Below, piece by piece: positions 54,648 to 63,078 of a stretch of 64,000 nt of DNA. The notes under the pieces are model-generated. The model saw nothing but the letters and a program-made list of their open reading frames with translations, did no database searches and had not been told where the DNA came from. Source of the DNA: Chitinophagaceae bacterium (GTDB lineage Bacteria; Bacteroidota; Bacteroidia; Chitinophagales; Chitinophagaceae); NCBI GenBank assembly GCA_016786845.1, contig JAEUVB010000023.1:62001-126000 (forward strand). The letters are read 5' to 3'. Position numbers and translations under genes: made by a program. Within the stretch, counting starts at the first letter, position 1, and the number at the start of each line of letters is the position of its first letter.

Positions 54648-55418
54648 ATGCTGAGTTACAGAGATAACGTTGCGGAGGGTTTGGTCGCCGAACAATTTCC
54701 CATAGATTCCATCGCCAACGTTGCGGCCATTCAGGTCGATTATTTGCCGGAGCATGGTATACAAATGCATTGCCATTTTTTACATGATCAGCAGGCATAT
54801 GGTTTTCGTTTCTTCTTCAGCGTCGATTACCTCAGTCGTTTCGAAACTTCTTTCGATAATCCCTTCCCCTTATGGATGGCTTCCTCTAAAGTTTTTGATG
54901 TAGAAAGCGAAACTTTTTGCAAGCTCAAACACACCTTCACCGAACTCGCCGAAAATACCTTGCAAGGCGTCTATCGTCAGATATTTTTGGAAAGCAAGGC
55001 CCTTCATTTATTATTGTATACCCACACCGATTGCGAGGAAAAAGAAGATGCCCGCGCTTGTTTCAAATGCAAATTCCTCAATATCCCTTCCGAAAAGCAA
55101 AAGATCCTTCAGGCTCGGGTATTGCTCATGATCAATATCTCCTCTCCCCCTTCCATTCCTCAATTGGCCAAGGCCGTACATATCAATGATTGCTATTTAA
55201 AGAAAGGCTTTCGGGAGATGTTCGGTTCTTCGGTCTTCGATTTTGTGCAACAAGAAAGAATCAAAAAAGCCAAACACCTTTTGTTGCAAACCACGAAATC
55301 CATTCTGGATATTGCGTTGGAGTTGGGCTATTCCAATACCAGTAATTTCACCAATGCTTATAAGAAACTGACCGGATACGCGCCTACGGAATATCAGCGC
55401 ATGCATCAGGCGGGGTAA
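54648..55418 (+). CDS. AraC family transcriptional regulator
   Basis: 256 residues. The C-terminal AraC/XylS DNA-binding domain is at about 155-255 (SIPQLAKAVHINDCYLKKGFREMFG...VFDFVQQERIKKAKHLLLQTTKSILDIALELGYSNTSNFTNAYKKLTGYAPTEYQ). The N-terminal 150 residues have no recognised sensing domain, though ARACFKCKF holds a CxxC that could bind metal or respond to redox. Target genes are unknown; an adjacent own-promoter box suggests self-standing transcription. The end of the window region to the right has no obvious target. Confidence 0.9.
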   Translation: MLSYRDNVAEGLVAEQFPIDSIANVAAIQVDYLPEHGIQMHCHFLHDQQAYGFRFFFSVDYLSRFETSFDNPFPLWMASSKVFDVESETFCKLKHTFTELAENTLQGVYRQIFLESKALHLLLYTHTDCEEKEDARACFKCKFLNIPSEKQKILQARVLLMINISSPPSIPQLAKAVHINDCYLKKGFREMFGSSVFDFVQQERIKKAKHLLLQTTKSILDIALELGYSNTSNFTNAYKKLTGYAPTEYQRMHQAG

Positions 55419-55526
55419 ACATCTAAATTGGCAAATATCCAATTAAGCCTGCCCTCGCTGTTCATTAAAGAAGCCACTTTTCATTCCTGTGAAATTCGAA
55501 ATTATAGTCGATTATATTTTTTTTCA

Positions 55527-55620
55527 TTTTGGGCATGCTCCGCCGCGGCGGACCGCGCTATCCGCTGCAAGTCCCGCGAGCAGAGCCTCGCGGGAGCTTT
55601 CCGCTACTATCGCTCATGCG
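55527..55620 (+). repeat. Extragenic palindromic element, copy 2
   Basis: Starts TTTTGGGCATGCTCCGCC, then GCGCTATCCGCTGCAAG, a 9-bp hairpin (TCCCGCGAG, loop CAGAGC, CTCGCGGGA) and GCTTTCCGCTACTATCG. The pattern CGCTwTCCGyTsCAAG, hairpin, GCTTTCCrCTAC recurs at 62508-62627 with a different hairpin. GC-rich within an AT-rich spacer. Confidence 0.7.
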
Positions 55621-55710
55621 ATCCTCGTTCCAGTTTGGGCATTTCTCGCAGAATTCAACACTTAGAATCACGTCTTTAATCAGAAGGTGTGTTGATTAAG
55701 GAACAATCAA

Positions 55711-55797
55711 ACACAGAGTTTTACAGAACATGCACACACAGAGTTTCACGGAGTAGTACATTCTGAAAATTCTAAAATTCTGTAAATTCTGATTCAG
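55711..55797. repeat. Decayed short direct repeats
   Basis: ACACAGAGTTTTACAGAA and ACACAGAGTTTCACGGAG (55711 and 55736) are imperfect direct repeats. At 55760-55797, ATTCTGAAA-type 10-base units recur four times. The remainder of the spacer 55419-55886 shows nothing else besides the palindromic element. Confidence 0.6.
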
Positions 55798-55860
55798 ACA
55801 ATTACCGCAAACAAAAGCTCCTGAATCCAGAACAGGAAACCCTACGAAGACCAATAACTC

Positions 55861-55886
55861 AACACTAAAAACTAAGCACTAAAAAC
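55861..55886. repeat. AACTAAGCACTAAA heptamer repeat at a gene 3' end
   Basis: AACACTAAAAACTAAGCACT-type 7-base repeat directly beyond the stop codon of the TPR gene. A longer version with one more heptamer is at 59416-59448, also directly beyond a minus-strand stop codon. Confidence 0.75.
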
Positions 55887-57536
55887 TCACTTCTTCACCT
55901 CCTTCACCTCTTTAACATCTTTAACTTCCTTCACCTTCCGCGCATTCTCAGCCGTCTTCGCCGCCGCAGCAATCTGCTTCCTCACCTTATCAAATTTCTT
56001 ATCCTCCCAATTGATCAGGACATAAAAATATTGTCTCACCTTTTCGGAATTGCGTAACATCAAGTCGAGGTACTGACCGTAGAGGTCCTGATGAAATAAA
56101 CTCACGAGTACATAGCAATCCAAAAACCCAAGTTGATCCATGGCCCTGGCAAATTGAAACTGATCGGCCGCCGTATTGTTGAGCATGCGCTTCCATGCAT
56201 AGACTTCCAGGTAACGTTCCGCGGTCTTCTCATTGGGCCTCACTATGCCTATGGTATCGAAATAACTGAAGACATCCTGCTTGGCAGCTTGATAATGCCA
56301 CCATGGCGTTTTCTCTTGAGCGATGATTTCCTCATAGACCTTAGAGGTTGTGGCCGGGAATACCTCACGCTTGATCCATTGACTATTGAACAGCCTCCCC
56401 GATTTGGCCACTACCCTTTCCAAGACACTAAAATAATGATGCTGAGGATAGATCATAATCGCTTCAATGATGGATGCAGCGGCTTCTTTATATTTTCCTA
56501 AATTGTAATAGGCCATCGACAGCTTCTCATATCCTTCAGGCCGCCAAACATTCAATTGTGTGGCTCTTCGGTAGGCCCTGAAACCGAGGGTATCACTATT
56601 CATCATAAAATAGGCATCACCCAGTTTCAACCATGCCTGAAAGAATAAGGAATCTTTTTTCACGGCCTTCTCAAACCATTTGGCTGCCGCAGGTATATCA
56701 TCGCTGTAGTAATCTTCGAGTCCACTCTGATAGGCCGTTCTTGCTTCTTCATTCACTTCCAAATCGGGGTCCACCGTATCCACATAAAACTCCCGCATAT
56801 ATCGCGATGCCGAATCCACATTGTCGAGCAGCCGTGTCGAGGATCGTGCATTTTGCAGCATATCATACAAATACATATCATAGGGTATCTGGGCTATCTC
56901 TTCCAACATTTTCAGTTGCCGCTTAAGTCCGTTGTCTTTCGGCTTCTTCACCTGCCATCCACCTACTTCGATACCTCCGGACTCGCCTTCTTCATCATTC
57001 AGTAAAGTAGAATCTATGGTCACTACCGCTTCCTGCAAAACAGGTTCTTCCTCTTCATCCAACTTCTTTTCTTTCTTCTCTTTCCTCGATTTTTTTTCTT
57101 TGCGTGGCGAACGATCTAATCCATTCCATCCATTGGTATCGGCTGCTTCATTCACTTTTTCCTCCTTGATCTTGCTCACCACCGGAGCCTCATCCTGATA
57201 CAAGGTATCGGTATCATATACGTCGGGCGCATTCATACTGTCTTTGATATGTCGTGGATTCAGGATGTCCATAGCCGCTCCTGCCTCTTGTATGCGCCTC
57301 AGCACCTGTCTTTGCATTTGCACCAAAGCCTCATGGTAGTAAGCTTCATTCGGATGTTTGCGCACCAGCTCCTTCAGTATTCTTTCGCCCTCAAAAATCT
57401 TCAGCTCATTATAGAGTTTACGGGCACGTTCCACTTTTCGCTTATCATCATTGGGTATCACCTGATCGACTTTCTTTTGCGCCAAAGCCGGCATCAGCAT
57501 CAAGGTCAACAACAAGGAATAAATAAACTTCTGCAT
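55887..57536 (-). CDS. Secreted TPR protein with Lys/Glu-rich linker
   Basis: 549 residues with a signal peptide (YSLLLTLMLMPALAQ). Residues 25-80 contain a helical TPR-like pair (ARKLYNELKIFEGERILKELVRKHPNEAYYHEALVQM). Residues 115-200 are a charged linker (SPRKEKKSRKEKKEKKLDEEEE). Residues 265-370 contain classical TPR units (AYQSGLEDYYSDDIPAAAKWFEKAVKKDSLFFQAWLKLGDAYFM; YEKLSMAYYNLGKYKEAAASIIEAI). The C-terminus is a low-complexity KEVKDVKEVKEVKK tail produced by a trinucleotide-rich run. It is probably periplasmic and a scaffold for protein contacts; no specific role can be named. Confidence 0.8.
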   Translation of the reverse strand: MQKFIYSLLLTLMLMPALAQKKVDQVIPNDDKRKVERARKLYNELKIFEGERILKELVRKHPNEAYYHEALVQMQRQVLRRIQEAGAAMDILNPRHIKDSMNAPDVYDTDTLYQDEAPVVSKIKEEKVNEAADTNGWNGLDRSPRKEKKSRKEKKEKKLDEEEEPVLQEAVVTIDSTLLNDEEGESGGIEVGGWQVKKPKDNGLKRQLKMLEEIAQIPYDMYLYDMLQNARSSTRLLDNVDSASRYMREFYVDTVDPDLEVNEEARTAYQSGLEDYYSDDIPAAAKWFEKAVKKDSLFFQAWLKLGDAYFMMNSDTLGFRAYRRATQLNVWRPEGYEKLSMAYYNLGKYKEAAASIIEAIMIYPQHHYFSVLERVVAKSGRLFNSQWIKREVFPATTSKVYEEIIAQEKTPWWHYQAAKQDVFSYFDTIGIVRPNEKTAERYLEVYAWKRMLNNTAADQFQFARAMDQLGFLDCYVLVSLFHQDLYGQYLDLMLRNSEKVRQYFYVLINWEDKKFDKVRKQIAAAAKTAENARKVKEVKDVKEVKEVKK

Positions 57537-57639
57537 ATGGGTAGACTAAAGAAATGAAATGCCTCTCAAATTTAATCGAATTTATGAGTTTTCAGCCCGC
57601 TTGTTTCCAAATGTTTCGATCGCACCCTACTTTCGTCGC

Positions 57640-59256
57640 ATGAAATCCGGAATTCTCTTTTTTGCCCTCTGTCTCATCTTATCATCCTGCAGCAAGCCAC
57701 AGGCCGATCTGATCGTGCATCATGCCAAAATTTATACCGTGAATGCGGCCTTCGATACCGCTTCGGTGCTCGTCATCAAGGACGGTAAAGTATTGGCCGT
57801 AGGCGGTGACACTTTATTGAATCAGTATCAGTCGAAACAAGTAGTGGATGCACAAGGACAATTTATTTATCCGGGCTTCATCGATGCCCACTGTCATTTT
57901 ACGGGCTATGCCATGGATCATTACAAACTGGCCTTATTCGGTACCCGCTCATTTCAGGAGGTCTTGGAAAAAGTTAAATCTTATGCGACCACTTCTAAGA
58001 GAGAATGGATAGAAGGCCGCGGCTGGGATCAGAATGATTGGGCACAAAAAGTATTTCCGACCAAGGACTCATTGGACATTTTATTTCCCAATCGTCCGGT
58101 CTTTTTACTCAGGGTCGATGGGCATGCCGTACTCTGTAATCAGAAGGCATTGGATTTGGCCGGCATTACCCCTCAAACCAATATACCCGGTGGTGAAGTG
58201 ATTTTGAAAAATGGCCAACTCACCGGACTCCTGCTCGACAATGTGGTGGACCAAGTCAAGAAGGTGATCCCAAAACGAACTCAAGAGGAAGTAACCGAAG
58301 ACTTTATCCGTACTCAAGCCGAATGTTTCCAATTGGGCCTCACCGGTGTGGTCGATTGCGGGGTGTCGAAATATGTGGCCGATTGGATGCAGGCAGCTCA
58401 AGAAAAAAATAAGATCAGTATGCGGGTTAGTTTTTTACTCAGTGATGAAAAGGAAAACTACGATCATTATTTGTCACTCAAACCTTTTCGCAACGAACGA
58501 TTGCATATCGCAGGATTTAAAGTGTATGCCGATGGTGCTTTAGGTTCGAGAGGGGCTTACTTACTTTCGGACTATAGCGATCGCCACGGACATCGCGGTT
58601 ATCTCATTACCTCCGAAGATTCGATGAAACGTATTGCAACTAAAGTGGCCGCCACCGAATATCAATTGTGTACACATGCCATTGGAGATGCAGCCAACAG
58701 AGCCACACTCAATATTTACGGACAAGTATTACCCGCGAAAAATGATCGTCGCTGGCGTATCGAACATGCACAGGTGGTCGATACGAATGATATTCATTTG
58801 TTTGGTGAACATCAAATCATTCCTTCCGTGCAACCCACCCATGCCACCAGCGATATGTATTGGGCCGGCGATCGACTGGGACCACAGCGCGTAAAGACCG
58901 CCTATGCCTATAAGACCTTGCTTCAGCAAAATGGATGGCTGCCTTTAGGCACAGACTTCCCGGTAGAATCATTGAATCCGTTGTTTACGTTTGCAGCGGC
59001 GGTTAATCGTATGGATAAAGAAAATTTTCCTACTAACGGATTTCAAACCGAGAATGCCCTCAGTCGTGAAGAAGCCCTGCGCGGCATTACCATATGGGCA
59101 GCGAAATCCGTGTTTGAAGACGATGTCAAAGGAAGTCTCGAAGCGGGTAAGTTCGCCGACTTCGTCATCCTCCCCATCGATCTGATGAAGGCTTCACATA
59201 CTGAATTGTATCAAACGAAAGTCACTTCGACTTATTTGGGTGGAGAAAAAAAGTAA
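57640..59256 (+). CDS. Amidohydrolase family lipoprotein (YtcJ-like)
   Basis: 538 residues from an ATG that opens a lipoprotein signal (ILFFALCLILSSC). Frames upstream lack signal character. The amidohydrolase-superfamily metal motif DAHCHF is near residue 83. FKVYADGALGSRGAYL, TCHAIGDAANR-like CTHAIGDAANR, IEHAQVVD and LGTDFPVES supply further metal ligands and the catalytic Asp. Group: metal-dependent hydrolases of the YtcJ/N-substituted formamide deformylase type. The natural substrate is unknown. Located outside the cytoplasm, which is unusual for a metabolic amidohydrolase but common in this group. TACTTTCG, one base from the -7 consensus, precedes the ATG by 4 bases. Confidence 0.92.
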   Translation: MKSGILFFALCLILSSCSKPQADLIVHHAKIYTVNAAFDTASVLVIKDGKVLAVGGDTLLNQYQSKQVVDAQGQFIYPGFIDAHCHFTGYAMDHYKLALFGTRSFQEVLEKVKSYATTSKREWIEGRGWDQNDWAQKVFPTKDSLDILFPNRPVFLLRVDGHAVLCNQKALDLAGITPQTNIPGGEVILKNGQLTGLLLDNVVDQVKKVIPKRTQEEVTEDFIRTQAECFQLGLTGVVDCGVSKYVADWMQAAQEKNKISMRVSFLLSDEKENYDHYLSLKPFRNERLHIAGFKVYADGALGSRGAYLLSDYSDRHGHRGYLITSEDSMKRIATKVAATEYQLCTHAIGDAANRATLNIYGQVLPAKNDRRWRIEHAQVVDTNDIHLFGEHQIIPSVQPTHATSDMYWAGDRLGPQRVKTAYAYKTLLQQNGWLPLGTDFPVESLNPLFTFAAAVNRMDKENFPTNGFQTENALSREEALRGITIWAAKSVFEDDVKGSLEAGKFADFVILPIDLMKASHTELYQTKVTSTYLGGEKK

Positions 59257-59322
59257 GCTTACGACACCTAGGATTTTTCTTTCTCACTCTCTTTCTCAAG
59301 CTCCTCGCGCAGCGCGGGTTCC

Positions 59323-59374
59323 GGGTCCCCGAAACGGCTGATGTATCGACCGAATGCTTACTCGGGGGCATAAA
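59323..59374 (-). repeat. 52-bp element, copy B
   Basis: On the minus strand starts TTTATGCCCCCGAGTA and ends CGGGGACCC, exactly as in copy A at 13154-13205. The middle 27 bases have the same length but a different sequence. A GC-rich palindrome (CGCGCTGCGCG) follows. Confidence 0.6.
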
Positions 59375-59415
59375 CATTACACGCCCATTTTACCGAAATG
59401 ATTAAAGGTATACCC

Positions 59416-59448
59416 AACTAAAAACTAAGCACTAAGCACTAAAAACTC
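59416..59448. repeat. AACTAAGCACTAA heptamer repeat at a gene 3' end
   Basis: Same sequence type as 55861-55886 but with one extra GCACTAA unit. Lies 3 bases beyond the stop of the carbonic anhydrase gene. Confidence 0.75.
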
Positions 59449-59451
59449 TTT

Positions 59452-60078
59452 TTAATCCAATTTATAAATCTCCATAATATTCTTAAGGATAGAAGGGAAA
59501 TCAATCTTAAGATCGATGAGCTTACCGGTATGAATATCGAACACCCACCCGTGTACGAGCAGTCCCCTTTCTTTATGTGCACTTTGTACGGCCGCGGTCT
59601 TGATGAGGTTCACACATTGTTCCTGTACATTCAATTCCACGAGTCGGTCGTATCGACGATCCATATCCTCAATGGCATTCAATTCATCTTTATGCAGACG
59701 ATACACATCGCGAATATTTCTCAGCCATGGATTCAGAATACCCATGTCGGTCGATTGCATGGCAGCCTTCACACCACCACAGGCATAATGTCCGCACACT
59801 ACAATTTGTTTCACCTTAAGATGACGTACGGCATAATTCAATACCGACATCACATTCAAATCGATACTGATGACCATATTGGCAATATTGCGATGAATAA
59901 AGGCCTCCCCGGGTTGTATACCCATGAGGTCCTCAGCCGTCACCCGACTATCGGAACATCCGATGTATAAAAATTCCGGAGACTGGCCCTGAGCCAATTT
60001 TTCGAAATAGTCCGGCGCAACTGCCAACTTCTCGGCGATCCATTTTTCGTTGTTCTGAAAGACTTTGGAGATATCCAT
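59452..60078 (-). CDS. Beta-class carbonic anhydrase
   Basis: 208 residues from the ATG at 60078; an ATG 13 codons upstream gives an unusual N-terminus. Zinc ligands are C41, H97 and C100, with D43-R45 as the catalytic dyad (CSDSR and CGHYACGG). It hydrates CO2 to bicarbonate, for carboxylases and pH balance. It is cytoplasmic, as there is no signal peptide. No promoter box matching TAnnTTTG perfectly is seen (TACATTGC nearby). Divergent from the TMTC-like gene. Confidence 0.96.
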   Translation of the reverse strand: MDISKVFQNNEKWIAEKLAVAPDYFEKLAQGQSPEFLYIGCSDSRVTAEDLMGIQPGEAFIHRNIANMVISIDLNVMSVLNYAVRHLKVKQIVVCGHYACGGVKAAMQSTDMGILNPWLRNIRDVYRLHKDELNAIEDMDRRYDRLVELNVQEQCVNLIKTAAVQSAHKERGLLVHGWVFDIHTGKLIDLKIDFPSILKNIMEIYKLD

Positions 60079-60241
60079 GGTATACGATTTTGATTGCAAT
60101 GTATTCAATTTTATCAAAGCCGTTGTAAAAATCGATGCTCATTTTTACTTCCACCCGATGAAAGATACATGACGCAGAATTCATATTTGCTCCTTTCATT
60201 TCTAACAGATCCGTTTTATATTGCAGGAACATTTTCTGTCT

Positions 60242-62269
60242 ATGAGCAAAAAGAATAAACCGGCTGCAAACCATCCTTTGCCCCACAATATCCCAACGGA
60301 TGAAAAGCTTCAGGGTCAGACTGAAAGCACCGTGCAAGAAAATTCTTCTTTCGTATCGAAACTCACCACCGGATGGATACCCTATTTGATCTTCACACTC
60401 TTCGGACTCGCCCTCTACGCCAATACTTTTCATCATGAATTTGCCCTGGATGATGAAATCATTATCTGCGAAAATATTTATGTCTTAAAAGGTATCGATG
60501 GCATTGGTGAGATCATGCAGCACGATATTTTCGACAGCTATAATCAATCTTTAAATTCCAAATCCAGTCTGGCAGGTGGTCGTTTTCGCCCCTTCTCTTT
60601 AGCCACCTTTGCCATCGAACAAGAGTTCATCGGCACACTGCCCAATGGCATACAACCCGACTCATGGGATTTGAATCAGAATAAAATCGGCGATGCCAAT
60701 GAAGATATCAATCACGACGGACTCTTCAACAGCATGGATGTGAAAGTAAAAGGCATGGGGATGCGGCACGTGGTGAATGTGTTGTTGTATATCCTTTGTA
60801 TTTCTATCCTTTTTCGATTTTTGAGTACTTACTTTTTTAAAGACAAGCCCCTGCTCGCCTTCCTTACGGCGCTCTTGTTTCTGGCCCATCCCATTCATAC
60901 CGAGGTCGTCGCCAATGTCAAAAGTCGGGATGAAATATTATCCCTGATGTTTATGATACTTACATTGCATCTGAGTTTTAAATATGTAGCCAACAAAAAA
61001 ATCACCACGCTTTTACTCGGCCTGCTGGCATATTTCATTGCCTTGCTGAGTAAAGAATATGGGGTCACTTTGCTGATTATTTTACCGGCAGCCATCTATG
61101 TGTATCACAAAGATTTCAAATGGAGCTCGGTACCGCAATTGTGGATCGGACTCTTAGTCTCATTTGGAATCTATTACTTCATGCGCAGCCAGGTCACCTT
61201 AGGATTAAACTCAGACCTGCAAGACAATGAGCTGATGAATAATCCCTATCTCTATGCCAGCGCCACACAGGCCTGGGCCACCAAAATCTTTATTCACCTG
61301 AAATATTTTATCCTTCTTCTGGCTCCCACCACCATGAGTTGCGATTACGGTTTCGATGTCATTGCCTTCCGCACTTTCAGCAGTCCTGAAGTATGGTTGA
61401 GCATACTCATCCTTTTAGTCTTAAGTGCTGCGACCATCTATAGTTTCATCAAAAGACATTGGTTGCTGTTCCCCCTCCTTTTCTTAGGGGTACACTTGAT
61501 CCTCATCAACAATTTTGTTTTCAATATCGGTGCCACTATGGGTGAACGTTTGGTTTTTCATTCCTCCTTGGGTGTCTGCATATTGTTGATCTATGGGCTG
61601 CATGTTTTGTTTACACGCACCTTCAAATGGCCATCTTACATCCTGATGGTGGTTTTACTGCCGGTATTGTTGCTCTACAGTATCAAAACCATTTCAAGAA
61701 ATGCCGCCTGGAAAAACAATACCATACTCTATGCCACCGATGTGGCTACCTATCCGAAGAGCACCATGTTGAATGCCAATTCCGGTCGCACCTTATTCGA
61801 TTTAAGTACATTACCGGCCAATGCCACCCGCAAAGCCGCCTTGCTCGACAGTGCCTATTTTTATGGTCGCAGAGCCTATGCCTTACACCCGAATTTCTTC
61901 ACCAATTTAAAGAATCTCGGAGTGGTAAAAGTGACTCAGGGCGATATGGACAGTGCCGCATTTTACTGGAAGAAAGCCATTGCCCGAAATCCTCAGGATG
62001 TAACCGTTTCGGGCTATCTCGACAATGCAGCAGGCTATTACTATAACAAAGGCACCAAGTATTTTGACGCGCAGAAACTCGATTCGGCCATGCAGCAATT
62101 TTTATTGGCCAATGAAATCAAGCCCAAAGATCATCGCCCTTTATACTTCCTCGGCATGATCTATTTCAAACAAGGAAACATGACTCGCGCCAAGGAAATG
62201 TGGAGCAAAGGATTATTATCGGCACCGAATGATGCGATGCTGCAACAGGCATTGAGGAGTATTCCTTAG
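60242..62269 (+). CDS. TMTC-like membrane protein with C-terminal TPRs and calcium-motif insert
   Basis: 675 residues. An N-terminal hydrophilic stretch, then 10 or so membrane helices of a GT-C/PMT-like fold. ALDDEIIICENIYVL has the acidic pair of loop 1, HPIHTEVVANVKSRDEI matches the TMTC/O-mannosyltransferase motif, and LLSKEYG follows. Three TPR units lie at about 545-670. Residues 140-167 are an insertion, DLNQNKIGDANEDINHDGLFN, with Asp/Asn spacing like calcium-binding dockerin/thrombospondin type 3 loops. It could transfer sugars from a lipid donor to secreted proteins; that is an inference from the family. Substrate unknown. Confidence 0.8.
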   Translation: MSKKNKPAANHPLPHNIPTDEKLQGQTESTVQENSSFVSKLTTGWIPYLIFTLFGLALYANTFHHEFALDDEIIICENIYVLKGIDGIGEIMQHDIFDSYNQSLNSKSSLAGGRFRPFSLATFAIEQEFIGTLPNGIQPDSWDLNQNKIGDANEDINHDGLFNSMDVKVKGMGMRHVVNVLLYILCISILFRFLSTYFFKDKPLLAFLTALLFLAHPIHTEVVANVKSRDEILSLMFMILTLHLSFKYVANKKITTLLLGLLAYFIALLSKEYGVTLLIILPAAIYVYHKDFKWSSVPQLWIGLLVSFGIYYFMRSQVTLGLNSDLQDNELMNNPYLYASATQAWATKIFIHLKYFILLLAPTTMSCDYGFDVIAFRTFSSPEVWLSILILLVLSAATIYSFIKRHWLLFPLLFLGVHLILINNFVFNIGATMGERLVFHSSLGVCILLIYGLHVLFTRTFKWPSYILMVVLLPVLLLYSIKTISRNAAWKNNTILYATDVATYPKSTMLNANSGRTLFDLSTLPANATRKAALLDSAYFYGRRAYALHPNFFTNLKNLGVVKVTQGDMDSAAFYWKKAIARNPQDVTVSGYLDNAAGYYYNKGTKYFDAQKLDSAMQQFLLANEIKPKDHRPLYFLGMIYFKQGNMTRAKEMWSKGLLSAPNDAMLQQALRSIP

Positions 62270-62507
62270 ATAGGGCCTGCTGTTTAAGTCGTAGGCGCTC
62301 CAAATTCAAGGAAGCGATAAAGGGATAGTACATGGGTACAGCCCTTTGACGCTGACGCAGAAGTTGGAGATGCATACGATTAGTTCAAATCTATATATTG
62401 AATGTAAGATTTTCGAATCCTTGATTAGAATACTTATGCACTTAACCACTTTAAAAATTATTATAAGTCAATATTTAAAAGATATTGAACGTTAAACAGC
62501 AGGCCCA

Positions 62508-62627
62508 TTTTTTGGGCGGCATACACGCTTTCCGTTCCAAGCTCCATAGCGCCGGAGCGCGGCTATGTAGGCTTTCCACTACCCGTATCGAGGTGTATTA
62601 CACCCTCGATACAATCGTTGCCGCGGG
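62508..62627 (+). repeat. Extragenic palindromic element, copy 3
   Basis: Starts TTTTTTGGGCGGCATACACGC, as in copy 1, with TTTCCGTTCCAAGCTCC, a hairpin (GCTCC ATAGCGCC GGAGC), GGCTTTCCACTACCCG and a 12-bp stem with one bulged base (GTATCGAGGTGT/ACACCCTCGATAC). It is the most complete copy. The rest of 62270-62717 shows nothing I can name. Confidence 0.7.
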
Positions 62628-62717
62628 CACCATTGTAAAATTGAGTCCCATTTCTTCATGAAGCCCCCGCGCGAAAACAGGCATCAATAAAAATGCGGTA
62701 AGCTTCTAGCATTAACA

Positions 62718-62978
62718 TCAATCAAATATCAAGAACAAAACCAAGCTGATCAGTGAAGTAATTACGCCGGCAATCACGATTCCAACGGGCCACTTAAACC
62801 GGTCCGACTTGACTCCCGTTTTCCTGCCCAAATACCACAATCCCAAACTCATCAACCCCACAGGAAAGGAAATAAACAGATTCGCGAGATAGGTCCAAAC
62901 ATAGGATGTCAACAAAAACCAAATAGCAGTAACTAGTGATAGATAGAAATAGAGATTGGACTTTGTGGTAAGATTCAT
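62718..62978 (-). CDS. Small membrane protein of unknown function
   Basis: 86 residues with three predicted membrane helices (YFYLSLVTAIWFLLTSYVW; LFISFPVGLMSLGLWYLG; WPVGIVIAGVITSLISLVLFL). Basic residues sit between helices 2 and 3. No family is recognised. It lies 49 bases beyond the rpoB terminator on the same strand, in the place where rpoC would be expected. Low-complexity hydrophobic, but composition and a sensible start favour a real gene. Confidence 0.6.
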   Translation of the reverse strand: MNLTTKSNLYFYLSLVTAIWFLLTSYVWTYLANLFISFPVGLMSLGLWYLGRKTGVKSDRFKWPVGIVIAGVITSLISLVLFLIFD

Positions 62979-63027
62979 GAGGATATAAAATTACAACCAA
63001 TCACTGAACCTCTTTGTGAATAGAGTT

Positions 63028-63055
63028 AAAAAAAAGGCTGCCCTAAGGCAGCCTT
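63028..63055 (-). terminator. Rho-independent terminator directly after rpoB
   Basis: Stem AAGGCTGCC/GGCAGCCTT with loop CTAA and eight A on the plus strand (63028-63035), 24 bases beyond the rpoB stop codon. Confidence 0.93.
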
Positions 63056-63078
63056 TTCGATTGTACTGTGTTTGTCGA

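Noticed and set aside
55428..55679. Plus-strand open frame after the AraC gene
   Set aside because: Covers palindromic element copy 2; composition is unlike neighbouring genes.
62166..62375. Minus-strand open frame at the end of the TMTC-like gene
   Set aside because: Antisense shadow; no family features.
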